A stretch of DNA of 64,000 bases, taken from Pseudolysinimonas_A sp049651805. GTDB taxonomy: Bacteria; Actinomycetota; Actinomycetes; Actinomycetales; Microbacteriaceae. The notes below the pieces were generated by a model. The model was not told the DNA's origin. It did not search any database and was given only the letters and a program-made list of their open reading frames with translations. The first letter of the stretch is position 1; every line of letters begins with the position of its first letter. Both the position numbers and the translations under genes were made by a program. Location: assembly GCF_049651805.1 (NCBI RefSeq), contig NZ_JBASCU010000008.1:32625-96624 (forward strand). The letters are read 5' to 3'. This document shows, in pieces, positions 43,128-52,313 of this stretch.

Positions 43128-43757
43128 TCACGCGCTCGCCCGCGATTCTGCCCAATCCGGGATCGACCTCGCGAAGTCGAGCGCGTCGGTGGCTGCCGCT
43201 GCGGAAACCCCGGGGTAAAAGGCGTCCACCTCGTCGGGTCCGATTCGCCCGTCGAAGATGAGGTCCGCCACGACGTCAAAGGGGACCCTGGTGCCCTCAA
43301 TGGTCGGCCACCCACCAAGACGCTGCTCCCGGACCTCAAGGTGGCGCCGCGGGCGGCGTAGGTCAACGACCTTCCCGCGAGGCGTTTCGAACTCACCGAG
43401 AATCTCCGTCAACTGCGCAAGGGTGGTCTGACCCGGGTCCGCAAGCACGTCGATACCAACACCGTCGTTCTGCACGACAACGATCGACCGCCCTGTGTCA
43501 ACCAGCGAGTATCGCGAGGGATGCTCCGTCAGATCGAGGGCCGACATGTGCGAGAAGGCGCGACGGATCTTCTGCAGAGACTTCACACTGCGGAGCTTCA
43601 CGACGGAGCGGAGCGCGATGATGTCGCGGAGCGAGTAAAGCATCGGCTTCGCACGCGACTCGACTTCAGGAATGAAGAGGCCCGTGCGGCGCCAGTTGTG
43701 GAGCTGAGAGACGGAGGCGCCGGAGAGCACAGACGTCTCGGGCACTGGAAACGCCAT
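43128..43757 (-). CDS. VapB45-type antitoxin (HTH plus DUF433)
   Basis: 209 residues. A MerR-like HTH is at the N-terminus (SVLSGASVSQLHNWRRTGLFIPEVESRAKPMLYSLRDIIALRSVVKLR) and a DUF433 domain at the C-terminus (WPTIEGTRVPFDVVADLIFDGRIGPDEVDAFYPGVSAAAATDALDF). This architecture is that of Rv2018, the antitoxin of the Rv2018-Rv2019 pair. It is intact while its toxin is broken, so it may persist as an orphan that can still bind DNA or neutralise a related toxin. Confidence 0.8.
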   Translation of the reverse strand: MAFPVPETSVLSGASVSQLHNWRRTGLFIPEVESRAKPMLYSLRDIIALRSVVKLRSVKSLQKIRRAFSHMSALDLTEHPSRYSLVDTGRSIVVVQNDGVGIDVLADPGQTTLAQLTEILGEFETPRGKVVDLRRPRRHLEVREQRLGGWPTIEGTRVPFDVVADLIFDGRIGPDEVDAFYPGVSAAAATDALDFARSIPDWAESRASA

Positions 43758-43950
43758 TCGACCCTCCTTTCCCAGTCGATCAGACTGTACTGCTCACCAC
43801 CGCGGTTTCCGCTTAGGCGAACGCCACTTGGGGTCGCTTCGCGAGCCAGTAGAGATATTGGTGGGATGCGGTCGCGTTTCAGGGACGAGGTCAACCTCTT
43901 GCGAGGTCGGCGACCGTGTCGCTAGAGATCATCCCGAGTCCTGAAATCGG

Positions 43951-44024
43951 TAGCTGAGGCGGGGCACGATCCCGCGACCTCACGATTATGAGTCGTGCGC
44001 TCTAACCAACTGAGCTACTCAGCC
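43951..44024 (-). tRNA. tRNA-Met (CAT)
   Basis: Reads GGCTGAGTAGCTCAGTTGG from 44024, with D-loop, anticodon loop CTCATAA (anticodon CAT at the centre), T-loop GGATCGTGCC and a closing CTCAGCT acceptor strand with discriminator A. The acceptor begins with a G-U pair, which does not fit initiator tRNA; it is an elongator Met tRNA (or Ile2 if the C is modified). CCA is not encoded. Confidence 0.9.
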
Positions 44025-44068
44025 AAGGGCAGCTCCCGTCGCCGCCTGGTGCACCGGCGAGAGCGCCG

Positions 44069-44140
<72 letters not shown>

Positions 44141-44210
44141 ACGCCTCGAACGAGCCGAGGCACCAGGAGACTTTAGCATCCGGGCGCCCGGGGTTCGACC
44201 GGATGACGGC

Positions 44211-45146
44211 CTAGCGCTGGGAGCGCAGCTCCCCCGGCGTCGCCCCGAACCGGGCGCGAAAGCCGCGGTGGAAGTGGGTCGGGTCGCGGAACCCGCTGGC
44301 TTCCGCGATGGCCGCGACACTGCGCGTTCGCCAGGCCGGTGAGGTGAGGCGGTCGTGGGCGAGGTCGAGCCGCTCCGCGAGCAACCAGGCGCCGAAGGTT
44401 TCGCCGGCTTCCTGAAACACCGACTGAACTGTGCGCCCGGTGAGCCCGAACGCGGCGGCGACATCGTCGGCTCGCAGTGAGGCGTCGGCGATTCGGGAGC
44501 GGGCCACGGCCTTGAGGTCGTCAAGGCGTCGGCTCGGCTCGGTCGACGACACGGCGAGCACGCCGAGCAGAGCTCGCACGGGTGCGGCCATGGCCGCCGC
44601 GACCTCCGGCCGGCCGGCCTCGACCTCGGCACACATCAGCCGAGCCTGCGTCATCAGCGCCCGCCCGGTGGGAGTGCGGGCGAGCTGCTCGTTGATGCGC
44701 AACACGTCACGACGAGTCGGGGCGAACCCGTCGTGCTTCTCGATGCGCAACGAGAACAGCCGGAAGCGCGCCCGGTCGGCGAAGTCGACGACGAACGGCG
44801 ACTCGCTGTCGAGCAGGATCGGCATCCCCCGGCCGAGCGACCACACGCGATCCAGATGGCTGACGACGTGATCGCCCGAGGTGCTGAGATTGAGGTAGAC
44901 GGCTTCATCGGGGCGCTGCTTCACGAGCGCCGAGCCGCGGCGCCCGACGTGCCCGGGGGCCCACATGTGCGCGAGCACATCGCCGTCGACCGGGTAGGAG
45001 TCGAACGCCGCGTCGAACACTCCTGGGCCCGACCACTCGGTACGGATGCCGAGGTAGACGTCGCTCAGGGCATCCCGGAAGTAGTCGAACCGCTCGGACT
45101 CCGGCACGTCGGTGGTGCGCGCGTGCACCGCTTCGCTCATCGTCAT
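44211..45146 (-). CDS. AraC-family transcriptional regulator
   Basis: 311 residues with an AraC-binding-2 type N-terminal domain (SERFDYFRDALSDVYLGIRTEW; FDADFA-like FVVDFADRARFRLFSLRI) and a C-terminal double HTH (ASLRADDVAAAFGLTGRTVQSVFQEAGETFGAWLLAERLDLAHDRL; SVAAIAEASGFRDPTHFHRGFRARFGATPGELR). It is divergent from an alpha/beta hydrolase gene 83 bases away, its probable target. The inducer is unknown. Confidence 0.9.
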   Translation of the reverse strand: MTMSEAVHARTTDVPESERFDYFRDALSDVYLGIRTEWSGPGVFDAAFDSYPVDGDVLAHMWAPGHVGRRGSALVKQRPDEAVYLNLSTSGDHVVSHLDRVWSLGRGMPILLDSESPFVVDFADRARFRLFSLRIEKHDGFAPTRRDVLRINEQLARTPTGRALMTQARLMCAEVEAGRPEVAAAMAAPVRALLGVLAVSSTEPSRRLDDLKAVARSRIADASLRADDVAAAFGLTGRTVQSVFQEAGETFGAWLLAERLDLAHDRLTSPAWRTRSVAAIAEASGFRDPTHFHRGFRARFGATPGELRSQR

Positions 45147-45229
45147 CGATTTTCGCTTCCGGCCAGAGATCGGGGCCCCTGACGCTGCCTATCCTGCCCA
45201 CGAACCATCACCCGCTCAAGGAGAAGACC

Positions 45230-45928
45230 ATGTCGAACGACCCCACCATCCTGCTGGTCCACGGCGCCTGGCACGGCGCCTGGTGTTGGGATGCCGTGCT
45301 CACCCGGCTCGAGGCGAAGGGTCGCACCGTGCTCGCGATCGACCTGCCGACCGTGCACGCACCGAACAAGGCGGAACTCGGGATGCTCGACGACGCCCAA
45401 GCGGTGCGGCAAACCGTGGATGCCGTGGACGGCCCCGTCGTCGTCGTGGCGCACTCCTACGGCGGGGTGCCGACGACGCACGGACTCGCCGGGGCGACGA
45501 ACGTCGCCCACATCGTCTACATCGCCGCCTTCGCCCTCGACGCGGGCGAGTCGCTGCTCGGCGCCGTCGGCGGTGTGCCGCCGACCTGGTGGATGGTCGA
45601 CGGTGCCCTCACCACGGCCGGCAACGACGCCGAACCCGCGGAGTCACTGTTCTTCAACGACCTGCCCGACGACGTCGCCCACGCCAACGCCGCGCGTCTG
45701 CTGCCGCAGGCCACGAAGCCGTTCAGCGACGTGGTGACCCAGGTCGCCTGGAAGGGCATCCCGTCGGACTACGTGATCACCGAACGCGACGCGGTCTTCC
45801 CGCTCTTCGCGCAGGAAGCGCTGTCGGGCCGCTCGGGGTCGACGGTGCACCGACTGGACACCGGCCACTCGCCGTTCCTGTCGCAGCCCGAAGCGACGGC
45901 CGACATCATCGACGCTGCCGGACGCTAG
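45230..45928 (+). CDS. Alpha/beta hydrolase
   Basis: 232 residues. Oxyanion region LLVHGAWHGAWCWDAVL, nucleophile elbow VVAHSYGGVPTTH (Ser), and the C-terminal histidine in HRLDTGHSPFLSQPE. This is the group of small esterases related to plant methyl-ketone/salicylate esterases. GGAGAAG stands 5 bases before the ATG. It is probably controlled by the divergent AraC protein. The substrate is unknown. Confidence 0.88.
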   Translation: MSNDPTILLVHGAWHGAWCWDAVLTRLEAKGRTVLAIDLPTVHAPNKAELGMLDDAQAVRQTVDAVDGPVVVVAHSYGGVPTTHGLAGATNVAHIVYIAAFALDAGESLLGAVGGVPPTWWMVDGALTTAGNDAEPAESLFFNDLPDDVAHANAARLLPQATKPFSDVVTQVAWKGIPSDYVITERDAVFPLFAQEALSGRSGSTVHRLDTGHSPFLSQPEATADIIDAAGR

Positions 45929-47775
45929 ACCGACCAGTCGGGGGCGTCCGCGGGTCCACGTGACCACACCGCGAAAGCGGCGCCCCCGGTGGTGATCACT
46001 CCCTCGGCGACGGTGACGTCTCCCTCCGCCAACAACAGGCCGGTGACGCCCAGACCCAGGTCTGCGGTCGTCGCCGATCGCGCAGCGACGACGACCAGCA
46101 CCTCGTCGACCGACTCTCGGGCGAACGCGATCAGCTCCGCCGACGCGTGCAGCCAGCGCAGGCCGCCGTCGGCGAGCGCGGGATGCTCGGCCCGCAACCG
46201 CGCGAGGCGCCGATAGAGCGCGATGCGGTCGGACGCGGCATCCAGCTCCTCCCACGGCAGCGGCGTGCGTGAGTCCTCGCCGTCGACGCCGGTGAGGCCG
46301 AACTCGTCGCCTTGCCAGATCGCGGGAATGCCGGGCAGCGTCATGGCGAGCCCCACCGCGACCGGCTCGGTGCCGGGCCTGGCGTCGTTGACGAACCGCG
46401 GGATGTCGTGGGTGCCGAGGGCGTTCATCGTGCGAGTGCGCACCCGCCAGGGGAATCCCGCGGCGAACTCGCGGTGCGAGGCGACGGCATCCGCCCCGTC
46501 CCAATCCTGCGTCTCGCCGACGATCATGGCGAGCCCGCCGCCGGCGCCGCTGCCGGGCGTGCGCAACCAGTTCCAGATCGGGCGGGTGAAGTTCGCGTAG
46601 GTCATCGCACCGTGCCAGGCATCGCCGGTGAAGTCGGTGGCGGCATCCGCGGTGAACTCGCCGAGCAGCAGCGTGTCGGGATTCACCTCGGTCATGGTGC
46701 GGCGGATGATCTGCCGCACCTCACCGTTGAGATCGTGCTCGCGGTACCGGCCCGTCATGTTGGCGACGTCGACGCGCCAGCCATCGAGCGAGAACGGCGC
46801 CTGCAGGTAGCGACCCACCACCGAGTCGGGGCCCTCGATGAACCGCCGGCGCAGTTCCGTCGACGCCCAGTTGAACTTCGGCAGGCTCGGCACCCCGAGC
46901 CACGACACGTACGAGGTCTGAGCGTCATCGAGCCAGAGGAAGAACTCGCTCTCTGGCGCCCCCGGGTTGCCGTACGCCGCCCGGAACCACTCGTGGGCAT
47001 CCCCGCAGTGGTTGGTCGTGAGGTCGCCGATCACCTTCAAACCGCGGGCATGAGCAGCCTCGACAAGCGACACGAGTGCCTCGTCACCGCCGAGCAGCGG
47101 ATCGACGTGGTCGAACGACAGCGCGTCGTAGCGGTGGTTCGACCGCGCGGGGAACACCGGGGTCAGGTAGAGCAGCGTCGCGCCGAGCTGCTGGATGTGG
47201 TCGAGCCGCTGCTCCACGCCGGCCAGGTCGCCGCCGTAGAACTGCACGGCTGTGTGGCGACGGTCGCCGTCGACCGGGTCGCTCCAGTCGGCCGGCTCGG
47301 CCCACTCGGGCAGCTCGCGGGCGTCAGCCTGCGCCGAACGGGCGAACCGGTCGGGGAACACCTGATAGAGCACCGCCGGCGCCGACCACGCGGGGGGTGG
47401 GTTTCCGGCGACGAGCCGGAAATCGTCGGCATCCCGAGGGTCGAGGCGGTGGAGCCCCTGGGCGTTCAACCAACGCACCGAACCGTCGTCGAGGGCGAGC
47501 CGGAACCGGTAGGGGTGCACCGGGTTCTCGACCGTCACCGAGGACTCCCACCAGGCGACCCCCGCGACGGTGCCGAGGCGGTTCGCCTCCACGTACGACG
47601 GCTCGCCGTCGGGTCGAACCCGCACGCGCACCCTCGTCGCCCGCCACGACTCGGGCACCCGCAACCGCACCCGCACGACGTCACCGATCTGGGGCTCGAG
47701 GTTCGACACATAGAGGCCCGAGCCGTCGTGGTGCGGCTCGGCCGCGAGGGGCGTCGCGACGGTCTCGAGGGTCAT
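45925..47775 (-). CDS. GH13 glycosidase (neopullulanase/maltodextrin glucosidase type)
   Basis: 616 residues: an N-terminal carbohydrate-binding-like domain (about 1-125), the GH13 barrel from ALYQVFPDRF-like VLYQVFPDRFARS, and a C-terminal beta domain. Catalytic residues: Asp in FSLDGWRVDVANM, Glu in TLLLGEFT, Asp in MNALGTHDIPRF. The N-terminal domain plus DRF start points to maltodextrin-degrading intracellular enzymes. No signal peptide is seen. It diverges from a second GH13 gene across 57 bases, so both probably serve maltodextrin or glycogen breakdown. Confidence 0.9.
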   Translation of the reverse strand: MTLETVATPLAAEPHHDGSGLYVSNLEPQIGDVVRVRLRVPESWRATRVRVRVRPDGEPSYVEANRLGTVAGVAWWESSVTVENPVHPYRFRLALDDGSVRWLNAQGLHRLDPRDADDFRLVAGNPPPAWSAPAVLYQVFPDRFARSAQADARELPEWAEPADWSDPVDGDRRHTAVQFYGGDLAGVEQRLDHIQQLGATLLYLTPVFPARSNHRYDALSFDHVDPLLGGDEALVSLVEAAHARGLKVIGDLTTNHCGDAHEWFRAAYGNPGAPESEFFLWLDDAQTSYVSWLGVPSLPKFNWASTELRRRFIEGPDSVVGRYLQAPFSLDGWRVDVANMTGRYREHDLNGEVRQIIRRTMTEVNPDTLLLGEFTADAATDFTGDAWHGAMTYANFTRPIWNWLRTPGSGAGGGLAMIVGETQDWDGADAVASHREFAAGFPWRVRTRTMNALGTHDIPRFVNDARPGTEPVAVGLAMTLPGIPAIWQGDEFGLTGVDGEDSRTPLPWEELDAASDRIALYRRLARLRAEHPALADGGLRWLHASAELIAFARESVDEVLVVVAARSATTADLGLGVTGLLLAEGDVTVAEGVITTGGAAFAVWSRGPADAPDWSV

Positions 47776-47832
47776 CCGAGCACGCTACCCCGGTGATGTT
47801 TCGTACAGGTGACCGCCCATTAGGGTCGAAGG

Positions 47833-49473
47833 ATGCCTTCCGCTCACGCGACGAACGACTGGTGGCGCACCGCCGTCATCTACCAGGTGTATCCCCGTTC
47901 CTTCGCCGACTCCGACGGCGACGGTGTCGGCGACCTCGCGGGTGTGCGGCAGCGCCTCGACGCGCTCACCGAGCTGGGTGTGGATGCCGTGTGGCTGTCG
48001 CCGTTCATGACCTCCCCGCAACGCGACGGCGGCTACGACGTGGCCGACTACTGCGACGTCGACCCGCTGTTCGGCACCCTCGCCGACTTCGACGACCTCC
48101 TCACCGGCGCCCACGATCGGGGGTTGCGCGTCATCGTCGACCTCGTGCCCAACCACACCTCGAGCGAGCATCCCTGGTTCGCCGAGGCTCTCGCCGCGGG
48201 GCCGGACTCGCCGGAGCGAGCCCGCTACCTGTTCCGCGAGGGTCGGGGAGCTGCGGGCGAATTGCCGCCGAACAACTGGCAGTCGGTTTTCGGCGGCCCG
48301 GCCTGGACCCGCATCACTGAAGCCGACGGCACTCCGGGGTACTGGTACCTCCACCTCTTCGACTCGTCGCAACCCGACCTCGACTGGAGCAACCCGTGGG
48401 TGCGCGAGCGATTCCGCGAGATCCTGCGCTTCTGGCTCGACCGGGGCGTCGACGGCTTCCGGGTGGATGTCGCCCACGGCATGATCAAGGCCGACGGGCT
48501 GCCCGATTACACCCCCGATCCTGAGGGCGGCAGCATGGGCGGGGACGCCTTGGATGTTCCGTACTGGGCACAGGAGGGCGTGCACGAGATCTACCGCGAC
48601 TGGCGGAAGGTGCTCGAAGAATACGACCGCGAGCGGGTGCTCATCGCCGAAGCCTGGGTCAACCCGCTCAGCAAGATGGCGCAGTGGGTGCGGCCCGACG
48701 AGATGCACCAAGCGTTCAACTTCGGCTACCTCGAGACCCCGTGGCGGGCAGAGGCGTTGCGGCTGGTCGTCGACGAGTCGCTCGAAGCGTTCGGCGCGGT
48801 GGGCGCGCCCAGCACCTGGGTGCTCTCCAACCATGACGTCATCCGGCATCCGTCTCGGCTTGCCCTCACCCCGCCGCCCCCGCAGGGTGAGGGCATCGGC
48901 CCGCGCTCGCCGCGGCATCCCGATGAACTCGTGGGCTTGCGTCGCGGGCGCGCGGCGACCGCCTTCATGCTGGCCCTGCCCGGCTCGGCGTACGTCTACC
49001 AGGGCGAAGAGCTGGGGCTGCCGGAGGTCTCCGACCTCCCCGACGCGGCACGCCAGGACCCGACCTTCATCCGCACCGCCGGCGAAATGTACGGTCGCGA
49101 CGGATGCCGCGTGCCGATCCCGTGGGAGGCCGGCGCACCTGCCGCGGGCTTCAGCACCACGGGGGTCTCCTGGTTGCCCCAACCGGAAGTGTGGGGGTCG
49201 TATGCCCGCGACGCCCAGCGCGGCGTGCCCGGGTCGACGCTCGAGTTCTACGTCGCGGCCCTCGCGGCCCGGCGCGAGCACGGACTCGCGGCCGGCGACA
49301 TCGAGTGGCTGGAGACGGAGCCCGCCGTGCTGGCCTTCCGAAACGGCGGACTGACGATCGTGGCGAACACCGGGTTGGTCCCCGTCTCTCTTCCCGACGG
49401 CGAGATCGTCGTCTCGAGCGGCCCGGCGGGTGACGGCGTACTGCCGGGCGACACGACCGTCTGGCTGCGCTGA
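47833..49473 (+). CDS. GH13 alpha-glucosidase (oligo-1,6-glucosidase type)
   Basis: 546 residues. TAVIYQVYPRSFADSDGDGVGDLAGV is the N-terminal signature; catalytic Asp in GVDGFRVDVAHGM, Glu in RVLIAEAWV, transition-state Asp in STWVLSNHDVIRH. It hydrolyses maltose, isomaltose, trehalose-like or short maltodextrins from the non-reducing end. It is cytosolic. Together with the divergent GH13 enzyme it forms a small alpha-glucan utilisation pair; no transporter gene is adjacent. Confidence 0.92.
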   Translation: MPSAHATNDWWRTAVIYQVYPRSFADSDGDGVGDLAGVRQRLDALTELGVDAVWLSPFMTSPQRDGGYDVADYCDVDPLFGTLADFDDLLTGAHDRGLRVIVDLVPNHTSSEHPWFAEALAAGPDSPERARYLFREGRGAAGELPPNNWQSVFGGPAWTRITEADGTPGYWYLHLFDSSQPDLDWSNPWVRERFREILRFWLDRGVDGFRVDVAHGMIKADGLPDYTPDPEGGSMGGDALDVPYWAQEGVHEIYRDWRKVLEEYDRERVLIAEAWVNPLSKMAQWVRPDEMHQAFNFGYLETPWRAEALRLVVDESLEAFGAVGAPSTWVLSNHDVIRHPSRLALTPPPPQGEGIGPRSPRHPDELVGLRRGRAATAFMLALPGSAYVYQGEELGLPEVSDLPDAARQDPTFIRTAGEMYGRDGCRVPIPWEAGAPAAGFSTTGVSWLPQPEVWGSYARDAQRGVPGSTLEFYVAALAARREHGLAAGDIEWLETEPAVLAFRNGGLTIVANTGLVPVSLPDGEIVVSSGPAGDGVLPGDTTVWLR

Positions 49474-49501
49474 CCCGCGCCACCGACCGGGAGAGCCGAC
49501 G

Positions 49502-50311
49502 TCAGAACGCGTCGAAGGCGCCCAACTCGTCGAGAAGCCGCTCGAGCCGCTCCGCGACCGACGGTTCGGCCACGAGCACGAGATCGCGGCTCGGCGCGGC
49601 CCCGCGCATTCCGGTGACTCGTGCCCCCGCCTCACGGGCGATGAGCGCCCCGGCCGCGTGGTCCCACGGGCTCAGCGTGCGTTCGAAGTAGGCGTCGTAG
49701 CGGCCGTCGGCGACGAAGCACAGGTCGAGGGATGCCGTGCCCTGTCGCCGGATGTCGCGCACCCTCGGGAGCAACCGGGCCACGACATCCCCCTGGAACG
49801 CACGCGTACTGGCGGCGTACGCGAACCCGGTGGCGATGAGGGCGAGGTTGAGCGGCGTGGACTCACCGACGTGGATGCGGCGGTCACCGCAGAACGCGCC
49901 CTCGCCGGCTTCGGCCGTGAAGATCTCACCCGTCGCCGGGTTGAGCACGACGCCGACCTTCGACGTCCAGGTAAGCGGGTCAGGCTCACCCTCCACGAGC
50001 GCGATGCTCACCGCGTAGTGCGGGATGCCGTAGAGGTAGTTGACGGTGCCGTCGATCGGGTCGACCACCCAGGTGAGTCCGCTCGATCCCTGCGCCGAAG
50101 CGCCCTCCTCGCCGAGCACCCCGTCGGCCGGGCGAGCGTCTTGGATACGGCCCAGGATCAGGCGCTCCACCTCGCGGTCGGCTTCGGTGACGACATCCAC
50201 GATCGTCGATTTCGTCGCTGCCACCTCGACGCCTTCCCGGCGTCGTCGGGCGGCGAGCTCGCCGGCTTCGAGGGTGATCGTGCGGGCGAGGTCGAGGAGT
50301 TCGGTCACCAA
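49502..50311 (-). CDS. Inositol monophosphatase-family protein
   Basis: 269 residues. The Mg-binding motifs are present: LGEEGAS (Glu), WVVDPIDGTVNYLYGIPHYAVSIAL (Asp-x-Ile-Asp-Gly-Thr) and SPWDHAAGALIAREAGA (the second-site Asp). Substrates of the family include inositol phosphate, histidinol phosphate and PAP; the sequence does not settle which. No conserved operon partner is adjacent. Confidence 0.9.
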   Translation of the reverse strand: MVTELLDLARTITLEAGELAARRRREGVEVAATKSTIVDVVTEADREVERLILGRIQDARPADGVLGEEGASAQGSSGLTWVVDPIDGTVNYLYGIPHYAVSIALVEGEPDPLTWTSKVGVVLNPATGEIFTAEAGEGAFCGDRRIHVGESTPLNLALIATGFAYAASTRAFQGDVVARLLPRVRDIRRQGTASLDLCFVADGRYDAYFERTLSPWDHAAGALIAREAGARVTGMRGAAPSRDLVLVAEPSVAERLERLLDELGAFDAF

Positions 50312-50455
50312 CCCAAGCTACCCGTGCGCGTCCGATCTCTCGGAACCGGCGACGTTCATCAAGCTCTCGTCGATGAACCCCCGTCATTCCGAGAGTTGGA
50401 ACCGCAACATGGGCCGGAAAGCCAGAAGCCCCGCTCGGGGCGGGGCTTCGATACG

Positions 50456-50536
50456 TGGCGAGTGAGGGATTCGAACCCCCGAAACTTACGTGTCTGATTT
50501 ACAGTCAGATCCCTTTGGCCGCTTGGGTAACTCGCC
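50456..50536 (-). tRNA. tRNA-Tyr (GTA)
   Basis: From 50536: GGCGAGTTACCCAAGCGG, anticodon loop CTGTAAA (anticodon GTA) within the stem TCTGA/TCAGA, a long variable arm as in class II tRNAs, T-loop GGTTCGAATCC and closing CTCGCC with discriminator A. 81 bases without CCA. Confidence 0.93.
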
Positions 50537-50629
50537 GTCGCGCCGAAGCGCTCGACAAGGATACCCGAGCGCCGACGCCTGCCCCACCATGGAAGCAGGA
50601 TCGGCCTAGGCACAGGTAGCCCGCACTAG

Positions 50630-51004
50630 TCAGCCCCTCGCCGCGATGACGTGCCGCACGGCAGCGAGGTCGATCCGCACGTCGCGGTCGACCGTGTTCC
50701 AGAGCGCATCCCAGTCGATGGTGTCTCCGTAGATGTGGCCGATCTTGTCGCGCGTGCCCATGAGCGCACGCCAGCGCACGCCGAGATGTGTCGCGCGGAA
50801 CTCGTCGGGCAGGTCCTTGACCGCGTTCCCGGTCTGGATGAGCGCCGCGAGTGCCGCGTACCGGTTGACGAAGTCGGGGCCGAGGAACGCATCCCGGCCG
50901 CGCCCGGCGAGGTCGAGGCACTCCTCGAGGTGGCGCTCGATCGCGGCGAGGTTCGCGTGGATGCGGGCGGTGCGGGCGGCAGCCTTCGGGTCGGCAGCAC
51001 TCAC
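50630..51004 (-). CDS. HEPN-domain toxin (HepT-like)
   Basis: 124 residues, all-helical HEPN fold. The RNase-type motif RxxxxHxY is present as RDKIGHIYG. It is encoded directly after a minimal nucleotidyltransferase with a 4-base overlap, the arrangement of HEPT-MNT toxin-antitoxin pairs, in which the MNT protein adenylylates the tyrosine of the toxin motif to silence it. The R-H-Y residues are intact, so the toxin can be active. Confidence 0.85.
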   Translation of the reverse strand: MSAADPKAAARTARIHANLAAIERHLEECLDLAGRGRDAFLGPDFVNRYAALAALIQTGNAVKDLPDEFRATHLGVRWRALMGTRDKIGHIYGDTIDWDALWNTVDRDVRIDLAAVRHVIAARG

Positions 51005-51453
51005 GCGGCTGTGCTCGGTCGCAGGTCGATCGCCGACGCGAGCATCTCGTCGGATGCCGTACGCGCCGACACCACGTCTACCCCGACGCTGAGGAGGTCG
51101 GCGATCTCGTCCTCGATGTGGAACAGGTCGAACAGCGAGGTGGCCGGGCCGGGGTCGACGAGCAGGTCGAGATCGGAGTCGATCGTGTCCAACCCGTTCG
51201 CCACCGAGCCGAACACCCGCACGCGTGTCGCACCGTAGCGAGCGGCGATGTGCAGCACCTCGGCCTCGTGCCCGTGCAACGCATCCGACGGTCTCGGCCG
51301 CATTGCGGCGATCAGCCGATCGCGCACCTCGGGCGACGGAGTCTTCGCACCCGACTCGTAGGCGGCGATGTTCGGCCGCGCGGTTCCCGCCCGCACTGCC
51401 AGTTCGGCCTGTGTCAGGCCGGCCGCGCGCCGCATTCCCCGGATGTCGGTCAT
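51001..51453 (-). CDS. MNT-type nucleotidyltransferase antitoxin with fused XRE HTH
   Basis: 150 residues. The first 55 are an XRE helix-turn-helix (MRRAAGLTQAELAVRAGTARPNIAAYESGAKTPS); the rest is a minimal nucleotidyltransferase with VRVFGSVANGLDTIDSDLDLLVDPG, holding the GSxA and DxD catalytic motifs. It should adenylylate the HEPN partner and, through the HTH, repress its own promoter. Many MNT antitoxins lack a DNA-binding domain, so the fusion is a variant worth noting. Confidence 0.85.
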   Translation of the reverse strand: MTDIRGMRRAAGLTQAELAVRAGTARPNIAAYESGAKTPSPEVRDRLIAAMRPRPSDALHGHEAEVLHIAARYGATRVRVFGSVANGLDTIDSDLDLLVDPGPATSLFDLFHIEDEIADLLSVGVDVVSARTASDEMLASAIDLRPSTAA

Positions 51454-51498
51454 GTATACGAATATACGACTGCCGCTGCGGTTGTGGCTAGAGTCCAG

Positions 51499-51537
51499 GT
51501 CTCGACACGCGCCTTCGGCGCTACTCGACCACCGAGT
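51499..51537. repeat. REP-like palindromic repeat
   Basis: GGTCTCGACACGCGCC-TTC-GGCGC followed by TACTCGACCACC: a hairpin flanked by TCGA words. It spans the stop codon of the transglycosylase gene and supplies its last codons (SVVE). Confidence 0.55.
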
Positions 51538-52297
51538 TTGCGTAGCTCACCGCGTAGGTCGCGACGGTGTCGCGGTAGGACTGCGGGGAGTTGAATCCCG
51601 ATACGGCGGCGATCCAGCCGGTTTCGGTGTCGATGCCGATGCTCACTCGGCAGAGGTAGTTCGCGGTCGCCATCGCGGCGTCGTCGATGTTGTGCGGGTC
51701 TTCCACGCCGTCACCGCTGCCGTCGGTATGCCAGTTGCGCCAGGTCTGCGGAATCAACTGGAACGGCCCCACCGCGCGGTCGAATTCCGCGTCGCCGTCG
51801 AGTACTCCACCGTCGGAGTCGGCGATGTACTCCACCCCCTCCCCGCCCGCAAGCGGCACCCCGTAGATCGGCGGCGTGACGGTGCCGTCAACGCCCACCT
51901 CCGAGCCGCCGTGCCGGCCGTGGTCGCTCTCGGTGGCGCCGATGCCGGCGATCGTGTTCCAGGAAAGGCCGCACTCCGGCATCGACGCGGCCTTGGCGAG
52001 GGCCGCTCCGGCGTAGGCGGCGAGCGCCCGTTCCGGGATGTCGGTCGCCGCGCTCGTCGATGCGAGCCAGTCGGCATCCACCAGGCCGGCGATTCCGGTG
52101 CCCGGCTCTGCCGCGGCGACGGGCGGGTCGGCAGGGGGTGCCCACGTCGGAGCGGGCTCTTCGACCACTGGACTCGCCCCCGGCATCCCGGGCACCCGCG
52201 GCGCAAGGAACACCAGCACCGCGGTCGCGACCAACCCCACCGCGACCAGCACGGCGGCCGCGATCAGGATCGTTCGGGGAGCCGCGCGCATCGACAC
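51521..52297 (-). CDS. Secreted lytic murein transglycosylase
   Basis: 258 residues. A membrane anchor or signal segment (TILIAAAVLVAVGLVATAVLVFLA) is followed by a Pro/Ala linker and an SLT-like domain: IGATESDHG contains the catalytic glutamate, followed later by DRAVGPFQLIPQTWRNW and ATANYLCR. It cleaves peptidoglycan glycan strands outside the membrane. Its start is 16 bases from the divergent yajQ start, so the promoters overlap. Confidence 0.87.
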   Translation of the reverse strand: MSMRAAPRTILIAAAVLVAVGLVATAVLVFLAPRVPGMPGASPVVEEPAPTWAPPADPPVAAAEPGTGIAGLVDADWLASTSAATDIPERALAAYAGAALAKAASMPECGLSWNTIAGIGATESDHGRHGGSEVGVDGTVTPPIYGVPLAGGEGVEYIADSDGGVLDGDAEFDRAVGPFQLIPQTWRNWHTDGSGDGVEDPHNIDDAAMATANYLCRVSIGIDTETGWIAAVSGFNSPQSYRDTVATYAVSYANSVVE

Positions 52298-52313
52298 GTT
52301 CTACCATGGCGGC

